Source: Bacillota bacterium (lineage in GTDB: Bacteria > Bacillota > Clostridia > Lachnospirales > Lachnospiraceae). From it: a DNA stretch of 10,094 bases. The translations under genes and the position numbers were made by a program. The stretch covers positions 1 through 10,094 of the forward strand of contig JAEWEO010000206.1 of the NCBI GenBank assembly GCA_023389295.1, written 5' to 3'. Position 1 is the first letter of the stretch, and the number at the start of each line of letters is the position of its first letter. Positions 6,677 through 10,094 of the stretch are shown piece after piece. Under the pieces are notes generated by a model. That model was given only the letters and a program-made list of their open reading frames with translations. It was not told the origin of the DNA and ran no database searches.

Positions 6677-7624
6677 CTACTCCATTAATTCAAACCCGGC
6701 ATTCGTTCCTATTCCTTCATATAATACACGCCCGGTACGATCCGAAAACCTTACTTTTATTACAGCGCCAATGCTTTCAATCACACTTCTACTCATTTGC
6801 CCATTTACCGGACCACGTATGCTACCGCCCTGCGAATAAGTAATGCTTACATCCAAACGAAACCGACAATCTTTAAAGGTTATTCTTATTTTATTCTTAT
6901 TCTGAATGCATCTGCTAACCCAGGCTCCGGAATAGGTTGTGAACATAAAGATACGATCCTTGTAGCGAAACATTGTGATAAAGCCGGTGAAACTTCCAAT
7001 AAGACAAGGAATTTTTGCCACACTCAGAGATATCGATACATCATCCGGTTGAAAATGATTGGATTCACACCAAATCCAAGATTGTGGCATGGAGCGTCCC
7101 CAATCCTTCTCTATATAGCCAATTCCTCCGGTAAAATCAACGTTCTTACCGCTGATCTTTAAATGTCCAACAATATCATGTTGAATATTTACGATATCAT
7201 GATAACATTCCATCCACGGTATGAAAAGAAAAGGCCCCATAACCCCAGGACAAAAAAAGTTTCTTGGATACTCCATAATATTAAAAAAATACAGATCTCC
7301 TAGTAGACTAATATTATTGCCGACCAAATTGAGACGGATTCTACTTTGCGAAAAATAATTGTCACCGATCATGATCTCGAATTTTTGATCATCGTATTGA
7401 AAATCACGCAACTCATAGTGAAAATAGCTCACGTTATTATCCGAATCAAGAACCTGAATAAAAGCATGAGTATCCCACTCTCCAATTGAGACTCCAGGGA
7501 TAATCGCATAGGCTTTTTCTGCTTTCTCATCTACAATTTTGAAATACCAACCTTCAAAATATTTCTTCCTCTTGTTCTTTCCCTGAAAAATATCCGGATG
7601 TATCAGTTTATTTATACAATACAT
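6677..7624 (-). CDS. Tocopherol-cyclase family, lipocalin-like protein
   Basis: A 315-residue protein matching the tocopherol cyclase family (PF14249 type), whose plant member VTE1 closes the chromanol ring of vitamin E. Family hallmarks are YFEGWYFKIV (22-31), GPFLFIPWMECYHDIV (130-145), GYIEKDWGRSMPQSWIW (169-185) and the C-terminal GPVNGQMSRSVIESIG (271-286) with GTNAGFE (306-312). No signal peptide is visible; a lipocalin-like beta fold is expected from the family. Bacteria of this type make no tocopherol, so cyclase activity should not be assumed. A role with a lipophilic, possibly isoprenoid or lipid, ligand is only an inference. The start has an AAAAGGA site 9 bases upstream (7634-7640). 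It begins 33 bases after the stop of the YgaP-like gene and is very likely co-transcribed with it. Confidence 0.82.
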   Translation of the reverse strand: MYCINKLIHPDIFQGKNKRKKYFEGWYFKIVDEKAEKAYAIIPGVSIGEWDTHAFIQVLDSDNNVSYFHYELRDFQYDDQKFEIMIGDNYFSQSRIRLNLVGNNISLLGDLYFFNIMEYPRNFFCPGVMGPFLFIPWMECYHDIVNIQHDIVGHLKISGKNVDFTGGIGYIEKDWGRSMPQSWIWCESNHFQPDDVSISLSVAKIPCLIGSFTGFITMFRYKDRIFMFTTYSGAWVSRCIQNKNKIRITFKDCRFRLDVSITYSQGGSIRGPVNGQMSRSVIESIGAVIKVRFSDRTGRVLYEGIGTNAGFELME

Positions 7625-7657
7625 ATTCTTTATTCCTTTTCTGATCCATTTACATAC

Positions 7658-8116
7658 TTACTGTTTTTCAGCCATAGCCAAAGCATCTAAAGCAGTATTG
7701 CAAGGCTCTTTAAAATCCCCTCTCATCGTCTTTAAGGCAGTCTTTTCTTCATTGATTTCTTCACAAGTGCGTACACCCCATCTACGAATCAAGGGTAGGG
7801 AAGGGCACCAACCAAAGATGGCATGTTGCATCATAAAGACAGCAACTGCACCTGTAAATAAAAACCAGCTACGACTCATTTTTATTCCCAGATAAGAACT
7901 AAGAAAAATGAGGATAGATGCTTTCACTTCTATAAAGCGCTCCGTATCCCATTCTTGATTTAATTTTTTAATACGATCTCCGATTGCAGCTTCATCACAA
8001 TTTTTATAAAGATTCAGATTTTGTATCGTTTGATTTCTGATTTCAGCATTCGCTTGAGGATCTGTTCGAAGAAAGACTCTTTGCGCTGTCGGAGGAAATA
8101 AGTTGTTTTTCTTCAT
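7658..8116 (-). CDS. YgaP-type (DUF2892) small membrane protein
   Basis: A 152-residue protein with a charged cytosolic N-terminus of about 62 residues, two hydrophobic segments at about 64-79 and 84-101, then GWCPSLPLIRRWGVRT (102-117) and a charged tail containing EEINEEKTALKTMRGDF (119-135). The two-helix unit ending in GWCP, followed by a basic stretch, is characteristic of the YgaP-like transmembrane domain. In E. coli YgaP this domain is joined to a rhodanese; here no rhodanese is attached and the tail is different. C104 in GWCP is the conserved cysteine. The N-terminus carries TDPQANAEIRNQTIQNL (18-34), predicted helical and of unknown role. A GGTGGTGATG stretch just before the ATG at 8116 probably acts as the ribosome site. 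It is the first gene of a two-gene unit with the tocopherol-cyclase-like gene and diverges from the ABC exporter. The biochemical role is unknown. Confidence 0.8.
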   Translation of the reverse strand: MKKNNLFPPTAQRVFLRTDPQANAEIRNQTIQNLNLYKNCDEAAIGDRIKKLNQEWDTERFIEVKASILIFLSSYLGIKMSRSWFLFTGAVAVFMMQHAIFGWCPSLPLIRRWGVRTCEEINEEKTALKTMRGDFKEPCNTALDALAMAEKQ

Positions 8117-8218
8117 TTCATCACCACCATTTCAAATAATTTCAATTAGTATGTGTTATATCAGGTAAAATATACAGTTAATGAAAGTGTAATAAATTTT
8201 AATAAATCGAAAAAAAGC

Positions 8219-8247
8219 AAGACATTTCTGATAACCTATAGTAGAAT
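8219..8247 (+). promoter_or_regulatory. Possible sigma-A promoter for the ABC exporter
   Basis: AAGACA (8219-8224, 4 of 6) and TAGAAT (8242-8247, 5 of 6) are 17 bases apart. Transcription would start near 8254, inside the inverted repeats described in the next entry, so a protein bound there could block it. A second AT-rich -10-like TATAC lies around 8270. Confidence 0.4.
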
Positions 8248-8271
8248 AATCTAAGTGCGACTATAGATTAT
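8236..8271. repeat. Two interlocked inverted repeats overlapping the exporter promoter
   Basis: CTATAGT (8236-8242) is inverted as ACTATAG (8260-8266), and ATAATCTA (8246-8253) is inverted as TAGATTAT (8264-8271). The right arms overlap by three bases, so as hairpins they exclude each other. As DNA they cover the candidate -10 and start site, as expected of an operator for a MarR- or TetR-like repressor. No such regulator gene is in the window. Confidence 0.45.
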
Positions 8272-8280
8272 ACACACATA

Positions 8281-8362
8281 GAGGTGATCTTTTGCAGTAT
8301 TAATGATTCCTCATGATTACAAGGAGGTGAAGTTTCTCCCTTGCACGACGGAGAAATTAGAC
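8281..8362 (+). promoter_or_regulatory. Structured leader of the ABC exporter with extra Shine-Dalgarno sites
   Basis: The leader holds three ribosome-site-like elements. GAGGTG (8281-8286) precedes a TTG at 8292 that reads only M-Q-Y before TAA (8301-8303), and that stop overlaps the ATG at 8303. AAGGAGGTGA (8321-8330) is a full anti-16S match with no well-spaced start after it. GGAG (8350-8353) serves the ATG at 8363. TTTCTCC (8333-8339) pairs perfectly with GGAGAAA (8350-8356), hiding the last site. The same CTCC can instead pair with GGAG at 8323-8326. A five-codon frame ATG-to-TGA (8313-8330, MITRR) runs through the strong site. The elements are visible; a regulatory function is inferred. 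Confidence 0.4.
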
Positions 8363-10093
8363 ATGAAATTATTATTTAGACTCAGTAAAGAAGCAATTAG
8401 GTACAAGGCACTCTACATAATTGCTATTCTTTCAACTTTTTCATTGACACTTATTAACCTAACAGCTCCCAAGCTGCTTTCTTCCATGACAGCCTTAGTA
8501 GAACAGGGCAAAGGTGAGGATTGGTCACAGCAGTTAACCAAACTAACCTTGATCCTCATCCTCTTATATGTCCTTCGCATCGTTTTCCGGTATATAAGTA
8601 ATTATCTAGCTCATAAAGCTGCTTGGAATCTCGTGGAAGATCTTCGAGTACGTTTATATAGCAAGATACAGGATTTATCCATGAATTTCTTTCATGACAA
8701 ACAAACTGGAGAGTTGATGAGTAGGGTTGTCAATGATACCGCTACCTTTGAACTTTTATATGCTCATATTATCCCCGATATGGTTACAAACATTGTTACC
8801 GTTCTAGGAGTTATGATTATATTACTAGGTATCAATGCAAAATTAGCTTTACTCACTTGCATTCCTATTCCTCTAATTCTTGTTTCGGGATGGATCTTCT
8901 CAACTAAAATACGTCCAAACTTTATAATCTCGCAGAAATCTCTTGCTAAATTAAATGCTAAATTACAGGATAACTTCTCTGGAATTCATGAAATTCAAGC
9001 CTTTGGTCAGGAAAAATATGAACAGGAAGAAGTCTCAAAAGGTGCAAAAGCGTATACCAAAGCAACGCTTCATGCTTTAAATTTAAGCTCTATCTTTCAT
9101 CCTAGTGTTGAGTTTTTATCTTCTAGCGGAACTGTTATTGTCGTGGGCGTTGGAGGTATTCTTGCTTTTGCCGGTGAACTTTCCGTGTCAGATATTGTAG
9201 CCTTTCTACTTTATCTCTCCCTGTTCTATGCACCCATCACAAGTCTTGCGAAAACCTTGGAAGATATTCAGCATTCCTATGCCTGTGCAGAACGTGTAAT
9301 GGCAATCTTAGATACACCAAACGATATAGCAAACGCTCCTGATGCTAAGGAACTTACACAAGTACAAGGAAGCATTATGTTTGACAATGTTGATTTTCAA
9401 TACGAAGAGAATGTTCCGGTTGTCAGAGACATCAATTTCTCCTGTAAGCCAGGTCAGATGGTAGCTTTAGTTGGTCCGACCGGTGTAGGTAAAACAACCT
9501 TAACTCAACTAATATCCCGCTTTTATGACCCAAGCCATGGCCGTATCTTAATTGATGGTATTGACATCAAAAATGTAACTCTGCAAAGTTTAAGAAAAAA
9601 CATTGCCCCTGTCCTTCAGGATACCTTTTTATTTAACGGTACCATTGCTGAAAATATTGGTTATGCCGATCCAAAGGCCGACCAAAATGAAATAATTGCT
9701 GCTGCAAAGGCTGCAAGAATCCATGATAATATTATGGATATGCCAAATCAGTACGACACCCAGGTAGGTGAACGTGGTATGCGCTTATCCGGTGGTCAAA
9801 AGCAGCGTATCGCCATCGCACGTGCAATCCTACGTAAAGCACCGATTATTATTCTTGATGAAGCAACCGCTTCTGTCGATGTTGAAACAGAAAGAGAAAT
9901 ACAGAATGCAATTGCGGATCTCGCAGGAACCAGAACGGTCATTGCCATAGCCCATCGCTTATCAACAATTCAAAATGCTGACATGATATTGGTACTTGAA
10001 GAGGGTAAAATCGTACAAAGTGGCACACACAAAGAATTAATAGAACAAGAAGGATTATACCGCAGATTAAATCAGGCTCAAGCTATTTCATAG
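8363..10093 (+). CDS. ABC exporter half-transporter (fused membrane and ATPase domains)
   Basis: The protein has 576 residues from the preferred ATG. An in-frame ATG at 8303 would add 20 residues (MIPHDYKEVK...) that family members lack and has only a distant ribosome site. About six membrane helices lie near residues 16-36, 62-80, 136-156, 159-179, 253-271 and 277-293, with HDKQTGELMSRVVND (111-125) as the typical first intracellular loop. The ATPase domain (about 337-572) is intact: Walker A GPTGVGKTT (371-379), Q-loop LQDTFLF (418-424), signature LSGGQKQR (475-482), Walker B IIILDEATASVD (495-506) with catalytic E500, and H531 in AHRLS. It exports a lipid, drug or peptide as a homodimer or with a partner. 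Because all catalytic residues are present, either mode is possible. These half-transporters are often encoded in adjacent pairs, and a partner gene may begin just past the window edge. The substrate cannot be told from sequence. Confidence 0.93.
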   Translation: MKLLFRLSKEAIRYKALYIIAILSTFSLTLINLTAPKLLSSMTALVEQGKGEDWSQQLTKLTLILILLYVLRIVFRYISNYLAHKAAWNLVEDLRVRLYSKIQDLSMNFFHDKQTGELMSRVVNDTATFELLYAHIIPDMVTNIVTVLGVMIILLGINAKLALLTCIPIPLILVSGWIFSTKIRPNFIISQKSLAKLNAKLQDNFSGIHEIQAFGQEKYEQEEVSKGAKAYTKATLHALNLSSIFHPSVEFLSSSGTVIVVGVGGILAFAGELSVSDIVAFLLYLSLFYAPITSLAKTLEDIQHSYACAERVMAILDTPNDIANAPDAKELTQVQGSIMFDNVDFQYEENVPVVRDINFSCKPGQMVALVGPTGVGKTTLTQLISRFYDPSHGRILIDGIDIKNVTLQSLRKNIAPVLQDTFLFNGTIAENIGYADPKADQNEIIAAAKAARIHDNIMDMPNQYDTQVGERGMRLSGGQKQRIAIARAILRKAPIIILDEATASVDVETEREIQNAIADLAGTRTVIAIAHRLSTIQNADMILVLEEGKIVQSGTHKELIEQEGLYRRLNQAQAIS

Positions 10094-10094
10094 T

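Noticed and set aside
6797..7162. A 121-codon plus-strand frame opposite the tocopherol-cyclase-like gene.
   Set aside because: It is antisense to a gene with clear family motifs, shows no recognisable domain and has no ribosome site.
8341..8379. A 12-residue frame from TTG 8341 after the strong ribosome site.
   Set aside because: The spacing from GGAGG is about 13 bases, the start is TTG and the frame overlaps the exporter start; there is not enough support to call a gene.

Overview
The window looks like the chromosome of a low-GC, plant-polysaccharide-using anaerobe of the Clostridia, probably Lachnospiraceae and close to the Clostridium phytofermentans type. This rests on AT-rich intergenic DNA, AGGAGG-type ribosome sites, a cytosolic alpha-xylosidase and a bacterial glycerol-1-phosphate dehydrogenase. 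The genus is an inference. No tRNA, rRNA, CRISPR array, insertion sequence or origin is visible.

Layout from left to right: (1) the start of a rhodanese gene reading left and off the window edge (1-232, minus); (2) divergent from it, an AraM/EgsA-type sn-glycerol-1-phosphate dehydrogenase (432-1790, plus); (3) a hairpin terminator, then, convergent, a GH31 alpha-xylosidase that aligns with E. coli YicI without gaps through the catalytic core (1988-4333, minus); (4) a 306-base divergent regulatory region with two inverted repeats and a good sigma-A promoter; (5) a membrane-free chemoreceptor whose C-terminal half is a ribose-binding-protein-like sugar sensor (4640-6574, plus); (6) a long hairpin between convergent genes; (7) a two-gene leftward operon, with a YgaP-type membrane protein (7658-8116) followed by a tocopherol-cyclase-family lipocalin-like protein (6677-7624); (8) a divergent control region and a complete ABC exporter half-transporter (8363-10093, plus) with an unusually structured leader.

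The most notable item is the cytosolic chemoreceptor fused to a periplasmic-binding-protein fold. Such folds normally lie outside the cell, but here nothing suggests export, so the protein should read an intracellular sugar and pass the signal to CheA/CheW. It is divergent from a cytosolic alpha-xylosidase that releases xylose from xyloglucan oligosaccharides, so one reasonable hypothesis is that it couples intracellular sugar release to motility. Other points of interest are the tocopherol-cyclase-like gene in a presumed anaerobe and the mutually exclusive hairpins with orphan Shine-Dalgarno sites ahead of the ABC exporter.
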